From positions 62,001-126,000 of the forward strand of contig NZ_JAJAUY010000001.1 of NCBI RefSeq assembly GCF_020532625.1: 64,000 bases of DNA. The letters are read 5' to 3'. Positions 17,376 through 24,820 of this stretch are shown one piece after another. The notes under the pieces were generated by a model, which worked only from the letters and a program-made list of their open reading frames with translations, did no database searches and had not been told where the DNA came from. Numbering within the stretch: position 1 is the stretch's first letter; every line of letters starts with the position of its first letter. The DNA is from Streptomyces antimicrobicus. GTDB lineage: Bacteria > Actinomycetota > Actinomycetes > Streptomycetales > Streptomycetaceae. A program made the translations under genes and the position numbers.

Positions 17376-18022
17376 AGCTTCTCCTCCGAGGCCTGTACGT
17401 ACACGACTCCCTGGCCCGACAGCTCCAGCTGGAACGCCTCGCCCGAGCCGCGCCCCACCATGTCCCGCCAGCCGAGCGCGGTGGAGAGCTTGTTGCGCAC
17501 GTCACCGTGATGGGCGACGTACGCCTGGGGATCCACGTGGACGGGCCGGTTCGGGGTGATCGGGAGCTCGACGACCCCGCCGTGCGCCATGACCGCCACC
17601 GCGCCGTGCCCCTTGAGCGTGGTGGTGAACAGTCCCTGGCCGGTCACCTGGCCGCGCACCATGCCCATGACCCCGCCCTGCGAGCCCATGAACATGGTGC
17701 CCTGCTGGAGGGTGCCGTCGAAGGCGAGCAGGCGGTCGGCCTCGACGTAGAGGGTCTCGCCCTGGAGGGTGATGACCTGGATGTGGTGCCCGCCGTGGCC
17801 GAACATCACGGTGCCGTTGCCCTCGACCGTCATCAGGGGCGTCTGCTCGTTGGCGATCCGGCGGCCGATCATGCCCATGACGCCGCCCTGGCCGCCGGTG
17901 ATGTTCGGCGTGAAGGACACGTCGCCGCGGTAGGCGAGCATGGCGCCGCGCTGGCTGTACAGCCGCTGGCCCGGGACCACCTGGGCCTCGACCATCTTGG
18001 AGTTGATCTCGCGGAACGGCAT
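17372..18022 (-). CDS. AIM24 family protein (second of operon)
   Basis: Protein of 216 residues of the AIM24 family. It shares the pattern GAMLAYRGDVSFTP, TLYVEADRLLAFDGTL, GLFTTTLKGHGAVAVMAHGG and VDPQAYVAHHGDV with the third gene and with the family at large. The ending SGEAFQLELSGQGVVYVQASEEK is nearly the same as the sister at 18022-18660, so these two arose by duplication. ATG 18022 overlaps the upstream stop by one base (TGATG). No signal peptide or membrane helix is seen. In yeast AIM24 supports mitochondrial membrane organisation; the bacterial role is unknown. Confidence 0.9.
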   Translation of the reverse strand: MPFREINSKMVEAQVVPGQRLYSQRGAMLAYRGDVSFTPNITGGQGGVMGMIGRRIANEQTPLMTVEGNGTVMFGHGGHHIQVITLQGETLYVEADRLLAFDGTLQQGTMFMGSQGGVMGMVRGQVTGQGLFTTTLKGHGAVAVMAHGGVVELPITPNRPVHVDPQAYVAHHGDVRNKLSTALGWRDMVGRGSGEAFQLELSGQGVVYVQASEEKL

Positions 18023-18660
18023 CAGATGTCGCCCCCGACGGTGTTGCGCTCGCTGGGTTGGACGTACACCAGTCCCTCGCCCTCGAACCGGATCTGGAAG
18101 GCCTCGCCCGACCCCTCGCCGATGAACGTGCGGAAGGTCACGCCGGACTGGAAGTGCTGCTGGAGGTTGCCGGTGTGCGCGACGTACGCGCCCGGGTCCA
18201 CGGAGAGCGGGTACTGGGCGCTCACCCGCATCACCACGGCCGGGCCGTCGGACATGATCGCCGCCTGGCCGGTGCCCTCGACGGTGGTGGTGAACAGGCC
18301 GTTGCCCGTCGCGCCGCCGCGCAGGCCCGTGAAGGTGGTGCCGGTGCGCAGGCCGCCGTCGGTGCACAGCAGGTTGCTGGACTCGACGTACAGCTTCTCG
18401 CCGCGCAGGTTCACCAGGTTGATCTCGCTGGCGCGGTCGGCGAAGAAGCAGGTGCCGTGCCCCTGCACCTCCATCACGGTCATCTGTTCACCGGTCAGGC
18501 GCCGGGTGACCATGCCGCGCAGGCCCTCACCGCCGCCGGTCATCTTCTTGAACGACATCTGGCCGTCGTAGGCGACCATCGAGCCGTTCTTGGCCTTGAC
18601 GGTGTCGCCGGACAGGTCTACGGCGAGCACTTTGCTGCCTTGGAGTCGGAACTGAGCCAC
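18022..18660 (-). CDS. AIM24 family protein (first of operon)
   Basis: Protein of 212 residues of the AIM24 family and first gene of a three-paralogue operon. Family segments are SMVAYDGQMSFKK, KLYVESSNLLCTDGGL, GLFTTTVEGTGQAAIMSDG and VDPGAYVAHTGNLQ, ending GEAFQIRFEGEGLVYVQPSE. The GTG start at 18658-18660 has no Shine-Dalgarno sequence but lies 6 bases after a TAACGT -10-like box, which suggests a leaderless transcript. It is divergent from the DUF3817 gene. Confidence 0.9.
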   Translation of the reverse strand: MAQFRLQGSKVLAVDLSGDTVKAKNGSMVAYDGQMSFKKMTGGGEGLRGMVTRRLTGEQMTVMEVQGHGTCFFADRASEINLVNLRGEKLYVESSNLLCTDGGLRTGTTFTGLRGGATGNGLFTTTVEGTGQAAIMSDGPAVVMRVSAQYPLSVDPGAYVAHTGNLQQHFQSGVTFRTFIGEGSGEAFQIRFEGEGLVYVQPSERNTVGGDI

Positions 18661-18666
18661 GGGATG

Positions 18667-18695
18667 ACGTTATCGGCAGCGGGCGGGCTCGAACA
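18667..18695 (-). promoter_or_regulatory. Promoter of the AIM24 operon
   Basis: On the minus strand TGTTCG (18690-18695) and TAACGT (18667-18672) are 17 bp apart. The -10 box is good and the -35 box is weak. The spacing to the GTG at 18660 predicts a leaderless mRNA. Confidence 0.5.
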
Positions 18696-18732
18696 GGGCC
18701 CACCGCCCCCGGCGCCCTCAGCCGCCCCCCGG

Positions 18733-18752
18733 GTCAAGATCGAGCAAAGCGG
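18733..18752 (+). promoter_or_regulatory. Element shared by both DUF3817 genes, copy 1
   Basis: GTCAAGATCGAGCAAA followed by GCGG. It is identical at 19 of 20 positions and in the same orientation to 23508-23527, upstream of the second DUF3817 gene. It lies 66 bp before the GTG at 18799. Confidence 0.6.
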
Positions 18753-18798
18753 CTGCGACACTGGTACGGACACCGGCCGCCACCAGCGAAGGTTCCCC

Positions 18799-19143
18799 GT
18801 GGACATCAAGACCGCTTCCGCCCTGCACCGGCTGCGCCTCGTCTCCGTTCCGGAGGCGCTGTCGTTCCCGGCCCTGCTGATCTTCGGCTCCCTGCTGAGC
18901 CGGATCTCGGACATCAACCTCGTGATGCCGCTGGGCGCCCTGCACGGCCTGCTGTTCGTGCTCTACGTCCTCTTCCTGCTGGACGTGTGGAACAAGGCGA
19001 AGTGGCCGCTGAAGAAGGTCGCCCTCTTCCTGCTGCTCGCCGTCGTCCCCTTCGGCGGCCTGTACGGCGACAAGATCCTCAAGCGTGACGAGGCCGACAG
19101 CGTGATCGCCGCCCGCGCCCGCCGCGAGGAGGCCGCGGCGTGA
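18799..19143 (+). CDS. DUF3817 family integral membrane protein
   Basis: Membrane protein of 114 residues, function unknown. Three hydrophobic segments can be seen: [29 protein letters not shown] and [17 protein letters not shown]. The family motif around [25 protein letters not shown] (shown here in part) includes an intramembrane His and a following WxxAKWP, and the C-terminus is charged. The GTG at 18799 has a GAAGG site 6-7 bases upstream. The stop overlaps the next gene (GTGA), so it is coupled to the thiamine-binding protein. A paralogue lies at 23546-23878 behind the same upstream element. Confidence 0.9.
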   Translation: MDIKTASALHRLRLVSVPEALSFPALLIFGSLLSRISDINLVMPLGALHGLLFVLYVLFLLDVWNKAKWPLKKVALFLLLAVVPFGGLYGDKILKRDEADSVIAARARREEAAA

Positions 19144-19436
19144 TCGTCGCGTTCTCGGTGACCCCCCTCGGGGTCGGCGAGGAGGTCGGCGCGTACGTCG
19201 CCGACGCCGTCCGCGTGGTGCGCGAGTCGGGCCTGCCGCACCGCACCGACGCCATGTTCACCTCGGTCGAGGGGGAGTGGAACGAGGTGATGGACGTCGT
19301 CCGGCGCGCGGTCGCCGTCGTCGAGGAGCGCGCCCCGCGCGTCTCGGTGGTGATGAAGATGGACATCCGCCCGGGTGTCACGGACGGTCTGACCTCCAAG
19401 GTCGCCACCGTGGAACGGCACCTGGCCGAGGGCTGA
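19140..19436 (+). CDS. MTH1187 family thiamine-binding protein
   Basis: Protein of 98 residues of the MTH1187/DUF77 family, which forms tetramers and binds thiamine or its analogues. It opens [21 protein letters not shown], followed by [17 protein letters not shown] and [17 protein letters not shown], all family-typical, and the length is normal. It starts at a GTG overlapping the DUF3817 stop, so translation is coupled. The coupling suggests the DUF3817 protein may act in the same vitamin-related process, but that is inference only. Confidence 0.88.
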   Translation: MIVAFSVTPLGVGEEVGAYVADAVRVVRESGLPHRTDAMFTSVEGEWNEVMDVVRRAVAVVEERAPRVSVVMKMDIRPGVTDGLTSKVATVERHLAEG

Positions 19437-19448
19437 GCCGCCCGCGGA

Positions 19449-20519
19449 TCAGCGGACCGCCCGGCGGGCGAGACCCAGCGCGTGTTCGGGCCACCAGGTC
19501 CCGGCCGGGGGACCGCCGCGGCAGGGGCCGTCGGAGTCGCCCGGCGGCCTGATCCACAGGTAGGCGTCGACCAGGGGATCGCCCGTCCGGTCCGTGGGCG
19601 GGGTGCCGAGCGCCCGGCCGGGCGGATTGCACGCGGGACGCCCGGGCCGTGCGGGACCGCCCGGCGGCGCTCCCGCGCCGTTGCGGCCGGTGTCGACGAC
19701 GAAGTGCTTGCCGCCGGTGGCCTTCGACAGCCGCGCGCCGAAGGCGCGGACCTCCGCGTCGGGCCGGAACCCCGAGACGTTGAGCGCGAACCCGTCGGCC
19801 CGCGCCAGCCCCGCCCGGCCGAGCACGGCCGCGAGCTGCTCCGGGTCCCGCTCCGGGTCCGCCTCCCCGGCGTCCAGATACACCTTGGTGGCCGGATTCC
19901 GCTTCAGCCGCTCCACGGCCTCGCCGAGCAGCCGCAGCCGCTCCTCGCGCCGGGCGCCGGTCAGGCAGCCGTCCCCGTCCAGCACCTGGCCGACGGCGCC
20001 CGGCTCCAGCACCACCACGGCCCGCGCACCCCCGACGGCACCGGCGAACGCCTCCACCCAGCGGCGGTACGCGCCCGCGTCCCCGGCCCCGGGGCGGGGG
20101 AGCGGTCCGCCCGCCACCGCCGTCCGGCCGCAGTCCCGGTACGGCAGCTGGTGCACCGTCAGCACCACCACCCGCTGCGCCGGCCCCGCGCTCCGCACCG
20201 CCCGCCGCACGGCGGGCGCCGGGTCACCGGCCGGCGCCCACAGGGCCACCGGTTCCTCCGCGATCCGCCGCAGCACCTGCGCGTCGGCGTGCCGCCCCTG
20301 CGCCTCCCAGGCCAGCACCTGCCGCGCGGCCGGACCGTCGGGGTCCACCCAGTACGGCGAGCCGGTGGGGCCGTCCTCACCGGCGGGCCCGGCGGCGCCG
20401 CCGGGGAGCGCGGGCCCGGGACCGCGGGCCGGGGGCGGGGTCGTACACGCGGTCAGCGCCAGCAGGAGGGTGGCGGCGGGGGCGAGGAAGCGCCAGGGGC
20501 GGGAACCGGGGGCTCGCAC
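19449..20519 (-). CDS. GH6-like glycosidase lipoprotein lacking a catalytic Asp
   Basis: Exported lipoprotein of 356 residues with lipobox LLALTAC (Cys25) and a Pro/Gly linker, then a glycoside hydrolase family 6 domain, normally endo- or exo-cellulase. Family landmarks are QLPYRDCG (Asp129), VVLEPGAVG (170-178), VYLDAGEAD, NVSGF, VVDTGRNG, CNPPGRALGTPPT and DAYLWIRPPGDSDG. The second GH6 signature normally reads EPD with the proton-donor Asp; here it is EPG (Gly174, codon GGC). The first Asp is kept. The protein may therefore bind glucan without cleaving it, or be inactive. It is adjacent and convergent to the thiamine-binding gene. Its GTG start has no clear ribosome site. Confidence 0.85.
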   Translation of the reverse strand: MRAPGSRPWRFLAPAATLLLALTACTTPPPARGPGPALPGGAAGPAGEDGPTGSPYWVDPDGPAARQVLAWEAQGRHADAQVLRRIAEEPVALWAPAGDPAPAVRRAVRSAGPAQRVVVLTVHQLPYRDCGRTAVAGGPLPRPGAGDAGAYRRWVEAFAGAVGGARAVVVLEPGAVGQVLDGDGCLTGARREERLRLLGEAVERLKRNPATKVYLDAGEADPERDPEQLAAVLGRAGLARADGFALNVSGFRPDAEVRAFGARLSKATGGKHFVVDTGRNGAGAPPGGPARPGRPACNPPGRALGTPPTDRTGDPLVDAYLWIRPPGDSDGPCRGGPPAGTWWPEHALGLARRAVR

Positions 20520-20651
20520 CGGGCCATCGTGACATGTCGGACACCGGACGGGCCGTCACCACACCGGCACCGCCAAGGGCGACGGCGGCGGCACCACGGA
20601 CACCACCACCGGCACCACCGGCGGCACCCCCGGCGGCAGCGGCCGCGCCGC

Positions 20652-21650
20652 CTACGGCGCGGTGGAGCCGCCCGTGGCCAGGGCGATGCCCAGCGGAGTG
20701 CGCTCGTACAGGACCTGGTGGCCTCGACGGTGCGGCTGGAGCAGGCCCGCGCCCTGCAGGGCCTTCAGATGGGCCGACACCGAGGACGGCGCCCGCCCCA
20801 ACCGCAGGGACAGGGCCGTGGTCGTCGCCGGCTCGTCCAGCGCGCACAGGACCTCCGCCCGCACCCGGCCCAGCAGCCGGGCCAGGGCGTCCGGGACCGG
20901 GCCCGCCCCCTCGCTCCACAGGGCGCCGATCCCGCGCGCGGGGTAGACGACGGTCGGCTGCCAGGGCGGGTCGAAGCCGCCGGCCACGTCCGGCCAGATG
21001 AACGCGCTCGGCATGAGCAGCAGGCCCTGCCCGCCGAGCTCGCGGTCGTGGTGCGAGGGCCGCTCGACGACGAGGGTGCCGCTCGCCCCGTCCCAGCGCA
21101 GGGACGGGTGCAGCCCGTCGAACATCTCCGCCAGCCCACCGGCGGCCAGCCGCCGCGAGTGGAAGGCGATGTCGGCCTCCAGCAGGGCCCGCAACCGCGG
21201 CCAGTGCGGGGCGACCAGGGCGTGCCAGGCCTGGTCCAAGAGGTCCGCCAGGGTCTCGACCGCGCGCTCGGGGTCGGCCAGCAGGTACCGGCCCGCCGCG
21301 CTCGCGGCCGCACCCGGGGTGTCGGCCAGGGACCGGCGGATCTCCTCGTGCGCCGCGGCCGGGTCCGCCGACCGGACCCGCGCCAGCTCCTCCTCGACCG
21401 TGGTGGCCGGACCGAGCGGGGGCGGGCTGATGAAGTCGCACGAGTGTCCGCGCGCCGGCATCAGCGCCCACAGCGGCCGCAGGTCGAGCCGGTCCGCCGC
21501 CGCGCGGATCTGCCGCAGCCAGGGCAGGTGGTGGATCTGCCGCCGGGGCCGGAGCAGGGTCCGTACCGCCCCCTGGGTCTCCCACAGCGGTGAGATCGCG
21601 AACCGGCAGCGCAGCAGATCACCCGGCCCGAACCGGTGGAGCAAGGCCAT
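20652..21650 (-). CDS. ArsR family regulator with DUF5937-like N-terminus
   Basis: Regulator of 332 residues. The C-terminal 90 residues (ARLLGRVRAEVLCALDEPATTTALSLRLGRAPSSVSAHLKALQGAGLL) form an ArsR-type winged helix; the N-terminal 230 residues resemble the DUF5937 domain found in streptomycete ArsR proteins. The ATG at 21650 lies 6 bases after TAGGGT on the minus strand, so the mRNA may be leaderless. It is divergent from the MFS exporter with a palindrome between them, implying local control and autoregulation. The ligand is unknown. Confidence 0.88.
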   Translation of the reverse strand: MALLHRFGPGDLLRCRFAISPLWETQGAVRTLLRPRRQIHHLPWLRQIRAAADRLDLRPLWALMPARGHSCDFISPPPLGPATTVEEELARVRSADPAAAHEEIRRSLADTPGAAASAAGRYLLADPERAVETLADLLDQAWHALVAPHWPRLRALLEADIAFHSRRLAAGGLAEMFDGLHPSLRWDGASGTLVVERPSHHDRELGGQGLLLMPSAFIWPDVAGGFDPPWQPTVVYPARGIGALWSEGAGPVPDALARLLGRVRAEVLCALDEPATTTALSLRLGRAPSSVSAHLKALQGAGLLQPHRRGHQVLYERTPLGIALATGGSTAP

Positions 21651-21680
21651 CCGCCGACCCTACCGGCCCGGCCGGCCGAA

Positions 21681-21700
21681 GATTCGGCCCACGCCGAATC
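21681..21700. promoter_or_regulatory. Probable ArsR-type operator
   Basis: Inverted repeat GATTCGGC-4-GCCGAATC in the 88-bp gap between the divergent ArsR-like gene and the MFS gene. Perfect 8-bp arms in this position are typical for a local regulator site. Confidence 0.65.
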
Positions 21701-21738
21701 CCTGGGCCCGCTCCCGCCGGCCCGGCACGCTCGGGCGC

Positions 21739-22971
21739 ATGTCTGCTCCCCGCTACCGCGCGGTCTTCCGCGTCGCCGAGTTCCGGGCGGTGTTCGCCGC
21801 GCACCTGCTGTCCGTGCTCGGGCTGGTCGTCGCCGAGCTCGCGCTCACCGTGCTGGTGTACCGGCTCACCGGCTCCCCGCTGCTCAGCGCGCTCACCTTC
21901 GCCCTCGGCTTCCTGCCGTACGTCCTCGGCGGGACCCTGCTCGCGCCGCTCGCCGACCGGCGCCCGGCCCGCCGGGTGCTCGTCGTCTGCGACCTGGTGT
22001 GCGCCGTCTGCGCGCTGGGCATGGTCCTGCCCGGCACGCCCGTGGCCGCGCTGCTGGCGCTGCGGTGCGTGCTGGCGCTGGTCGGGCCGCTCTTCCAGGG
22101 CACCCGCAACGCCTCCCTCGCCGACGTGCTCGGGACCGGCGAGGCCTACGTCCTCGGCCGCTCGCTGCTGCGGATGGTCGCGCAGAGCGCCCAGTTGGCC
22201 GGGTTCGGCCTCGGCGGGGTGCTGCTCGCCGCCGTCTCCCCGCGCGGCGCGCTCGCCGTGACCGCCGCCGGCTTCGCCGCCTCCGCCCTGCTGCTCCGGT
22301 TCGGCACGCGGTGGCGGCCCGCCCGCGCCGCCGGGGACCGCTCCTCGCCGCTGGCCGGGCTCCGCGCGGTCCTCGGCGACCGCCGTACCCGCGCGCTCAC
22401 CCTGCTCTTCTGGCTGCCGTCGCTGTTCCTGGTGGTGCCCGAGGCCCTCATGGCCCCCTACGTCGACGGGCTCGGCGCGGGCACCACCGTCCTCGGCCTG
22501 CTGATGTGCGCGCTGCCCGTCGGCACCGTCGCCGGCGAGCTGTGGGCCGGTTCGGCGCTCGGCCCGCGGAGCCGGTCGCGGCTCGTCGCCCCGCTCGCCG
22601 TCGCCGGCTTCCTGCCGCTGCTGGGATACGCCGCCCGGCCCGGCCTCCCGCTCCTGGCGGTCCTGCTGCTGCTCGCCGGGCTCGCCCACGCCTACACCCT
22701 GGGCCTCGACCAGTGGTTCCTGGCCGCCGTCCCCGAGGAGCTGCGCGGCCGGGCCATGACGCTGCTGAGCACCGGGCTGATGACCCTCCAGGGCGTCGGC
22801 ATGGCCCTGGCGGGCCTGGCCGGCGAGTTCCTGCCGCTGCACCTGGTGGTGGCCGGCGCCGGGGGCCTCGGCGCCCTGTGCGTGCTGCTCCTGCTGGCCG
22901 ACCTGCGGGCGGCGACGGCCGGTCCCCGGCCGCTCGCGCCGAGGGATGAGACGGAACTGACCGCCAAATGA
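21739..22971 (+). CDS. MFS transporter
   Basis: Major facilitator protein of 410 residues with about 12 hydrophobic segments, probably a proton-coupled exporter in the cytoplasmic membrane. The start MSAPRYRAVFRVAEFRAVFAAHLLSVLG matches actinobacterial MFS exporters, and the loop LLAPLADRRPARRVLVVCDL after helix 2 is the family DR motif region. The ATG at 21739 was preferred to in-frame codons far upstream, which lie within the opposite gene. Its divergent ArsR neighbour and shared dyad suggest repression relieved by a substrate. Substrate unknown. Confidence 0.92.
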   Translation: MSAPRYRAVFRVAEFRAVFAAHLLSVLGLVVAELALTVLVYRLTGSPLLSALTFALGFLPYVLGGTLLAPLADRRPARRVLVVCDLVCAVCALGMVLPGTPVAALLALRCVLALVGPLFQGTRNASLADVLGTGEAYVLGRSLLRMVAQSAQLAGFGLGGVLLAAVSPRGALAVTAAGFAASALLLRFGTRWRPARAAGDRSSPLAGLRAVLGDRRTRALTLLFWLPSLFLVVPEALMAPYVDGLGAGTTVLGLLMCALPVGTVAGELWAGSALGPRSRSRLVAPLAVAGFLPLLGYAARPGLPLLAVLLLLAGLAHAYTLGLDQWFLAAVPEELRGRAMTLLSTGLMTLQGVGMALAGLAGEFLPLHLVVAGAGGLGALCVLLLLADLRAATAGPRPLAPRDETELTAK

Positions 22972-22992
22972 CCGGCAGGTAAGGTCTGCTGC

Positions 22993-23502
22993 GTGCCCAA
23001 GCCCCTCAGCCTTCCCTTCGACCCCATCGCCCGCGCCGACGAACTCTGGCAGCAGCGCTGGGGGCCGGTGCCCTCGATGGCCGCGATCACCTCGATCATG
23101 CGCGCGCACCAGATCCTGCTCGGCGAGGTGGACGCGGTGGTCAAGCCCTACGGGCTGACCTTCGCCCGGTACGAGGCGCTGGTGCTGCTGACCTTCTCCA
23201 AGTCGGGCGAGCTGCCGATGTCGAAGATCGGCGAGCGGCTGATGGTGCACCCGACCTCGGTGACCAACACGGTGGACCGCCTGGTCCGCTCCGGGCTGGT
23301 GGCCAAGCGCCCCAACCCCAACGACGGCCGCGGCACCCTCGCCTCGATCACCGACAAGGGCCGCGAGGTGGTCGAGGCGGCCACCCGCGACCTGATGGCC
23401 ATGGACTTCGGGCTGGGCGCGTACGACGCCGAGGAGTGCGCCGAGATCTTCGCGATGCTGCGGCCCCTGCGGATCGCCGCCGGCGACTTCGAGGAGAAGT
23501 AG
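22993..23502 (+). CDS. MarR family transcriptional regulator
   Basis: Regulator of 169 residues. The HTH core YGLTFARYEALVLLTFSKSGELPMSKIGERLMVHPTSVTNTVDRLV and wing KRPNPNDGRGTLASITDKGREVV are clear. GTG 22993 follows a TAAGGT -10-like box (22980-22985) by 7 bases and has no ribosome site, so it is probably leaderless and transcribed apart from the MFS gene ending 21 bp earlier. The 43-bp gap downstream leads to the second DUF3817 gene with its own element. Target unknown. Confidence 0.9.
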   Translation: MPKPLSLPFDPIARADELWQQRWGPVPSMAAITSIMRAHQILLGEVDAVVKPYGLTFARYEALVLLTFSKSGELPMSKIGERLMVHPTSVTNTVDRLVRSGLVAKRPNPNDGRGTLASITDKGREVVEAATRDLMAMDFGLGAYDAEECAEIFAMLRPLRIAAGDFEEK

Positions 23503-23507
23503 CCCCC

Positions 23508-23527
23508 GTCAAGATCGAGCAAAACGG
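23508..23527 (+). promoter_or_regulatory. Element shared by both DUF3817 genes, copy 2
   Basis: GTCAAGATCGAGCAAA followed by ACGG, differing in one base from 18733-18752. It lies 38 bp before the ATG at 23546; a TACGCT box (23533-23538) follows 7 bases before that ATG. Confidence 0.6.
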
Positions 23528-23545
23528 ACGGTTACGCTCAAGGGC

Positions 23546-23878
23546 ATGAAGAAGAGCGTGCTGACCAGGTACCGGGTGATGGCCTTCGCCACCGCCATCA
23601 TGCTGCTCGTGCTGTGCACCTGCATGGTGTTCAAGTACGGCTTCGACAAGGGCGCCGACCTGACCTTCGTGGTCTCGCAGGTCCACGGCGTGCTCTTCAT
23701 GGTCTACCTGGTCTTCGCCTTCGACCTGAGCTCCAAGGCCAAGTGGCCGTTCGGCCGGATGCTGTGGGTCATGGTCTCCGGGACCATCCCGCTGGCCGCC
23801 TTCTTCGTCGAGCGCAAGGTCCGCGCCGACGTCGAGCCCCTGATCACCTCCCCCCGCCCGGCCCCGGCCCAGGCCTAG
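23546..23878 (+). CDS. DUF3817 family integral membrane protein (second copy)
   Basis: Membrane protein of 110 residues, paralogous to 18799-19143. Segments are VMAFATAIMLLVLCTCMVF, QVHGVLFMVYLVFAFDLSSKAKWPFGR and MLWVMVSGTIPLAAFFVERKV, so three membrane helices with the same conserved His and AKWP motif as the first copy. A probable -10 box TACGCT is 7 bases before the ATG, leaving a leaderless or very short leader. It follows the MarR gene directly. Function unknown. Confidence 0.9.
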   Translation: MKKSVLTRYRVMAFATAIMLLVLCTCMVFKYGFDKGADLTFVVSQVHGVLFMVYLVFAFDLSSKAKWPFGRMLWVMVSGTIPLAAFFVERKVRADVEPLITSPRPAPAQA

Positions 23879-24014
23879 GGCGTCTCCCCTTGATCTGCTC
23901 GTCGGTCGATCGGACATGCCTGTCCGGTGGGTGATCACCGATGCGCTGGGGGACCGGATCGGGCCGCCGGCCGGGTCGAGCCCGCCGATGCGCGTGGTCG
24001 TTCCCGGCCAGAGC

Positions 24015-24572
24015 CTAGGACAGAGGCTGACCGCCGAGGCCGGTCCGCTTGACGCCGCGAGGTGAGAACGTCATCGGCCCTATCCATCCCTGGCGGACGA
24101 GGGCGATCTGGGAGGGCAGCGGGGACACCGGGTCGAGTGCTCTCCCGCGGGCCCAGTTCTGGAACAGCCCCTCGGTCGTCTCGACCGCGGACACCACCAT
24201 GGTCACCTTCAGGTCCCCGTCGCTCCAGGTGTTCCACAGCGCCCAGCCCTCCGGCCGGGGGTCAACGCCGATCCGTGCGCACACCTCCTCGTACGGCTCC
24301 TCCACCCCGGCCGGCATGACCCCGGGCTTCACCACCGAGGCTCCGACGAGGCGGACCAGAGGCCGGTCCTCGTCCAGGCAGCCGTCACCCTCGAAGTGGT
24401 AGTGGCGCAGAGCCCGGGCAAGCGCGTTCACGCTGCGCTGGAGCGGTGTCGCCTCGTTCGGGTCTGCCTGGAACGAGAGCCATCCTTCGTTGGATGCCTC
24501 CACGGTGACGCGGTCGGCGAGGCGCTCGATCTCCTGGAGATAGTCCAGGTCACGGAGCTCAGGTGAGGTCAT
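24015..24572 (-). CDS. Hypothetical protein
   Basis: Predicted soluble protein of 185 residues that I do not recognise. It has no signal peptide, membrane helix or known catalytic motif. Notable parts are LQEIERLADRVTVEASNEGWLSF, RALRHYHFEGDGCLDED and WALWNTWSDGDLKVTMVVSAVETTEGLFQNWARG, compatible with a small alpha/beta fold. ATG 24572 was chosen as the first sensible start; an AGGTGAG stretch overlaps it. Codon use is less extreme than in neighbours, and the gene sits in an apparently inserted patch between otherwise conserved genes. Confidence 0.65.
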   Translation of the reverse strand: MTSPELRDLDYLQEIERLADRVTVEASNEGWLSFQADPNEATPLQRSVNALARALRHYHFEGDGCLDEDRPLVRLVGASVVKPGVMPAGVEEPYEEVCARIGVDPRPEGWALWNTWSDGDLKVTMVVSAVETTEGLFQNWARGRALDPVSPLPSQIALVRQGWIGPMTFSPRGVKRTGLGGQPLS

Positions 24573-24696
24573 GGCCCGAAGTTTCGCACCGCGCCGCCGG
24601 CACCGACACAGGTTATCGACCCGGCAGCCGCCGTCCCGGCCCGCTCCGGACCCAGGACCCGCCCCGGCGCGGGCGGGCAGCACCGGTCCTGCCGGC

Positions 24697-24742
24697 GGCC
24701 GTACCGGTGGCCGTACCGGCGTCGCCACGGCGGCCGTACCGG
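24697..24742. repeat. Three GGCCGTACCGG direct repeats upstream of icmA
   Basis: Copies at 24697-24707, 24709-24719 and 24732-24742 have start-to-start spacing of 12 and 23 bp, close to one and two helical turns. They lie 80-125 bp upstream of the icmA start. They could bind a regulator or be chance GC-rich repetition. Confidence 0.4.
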
Positions 24743-24788
24743 TGGTGCCGGCAGGCTCGGGGGCGACTCCCCGGGGTTTGCCATCGAC

Positions 24789-24812
24789 ATTTACTAGGAC
24801 GTCCTAGTAAAT
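24789..24812. promoter_or_regulatory. Perfect 24-bp palindrome at the icmA promoter
   Basis: ATTTACTAGGAC followed by its exact reverse complement, centred on ACGT, ending 8 bp before the icmA ATG. Its right arm includes TAGTAA, a plausible -10 box, so a bound dimeric regulator would block transcription. It is strikingly AT-rich for this genome. Confidence 0.75.
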
Positions 24813-24820
24813 TCGAAGGC

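Noticed and set aside
23917..24014. Plus-strand frame from 23917 starting MPVRWVITDALGDRI, resembling the N-terminus of some IS5-type transposases
   Set aside because: Only about 14 residues look family-like, no further transposase sequence follows and no terminal repeats are visible; too little to call.
24573..24820. Possible cobalamin riboswitch before the B12-dependent mutase gene icmA
   Set aside because: No B12-box-like core or matching stem arrangement was seen; the region instead holds GGCCGTACCGG repeats and a DNA palindrome.
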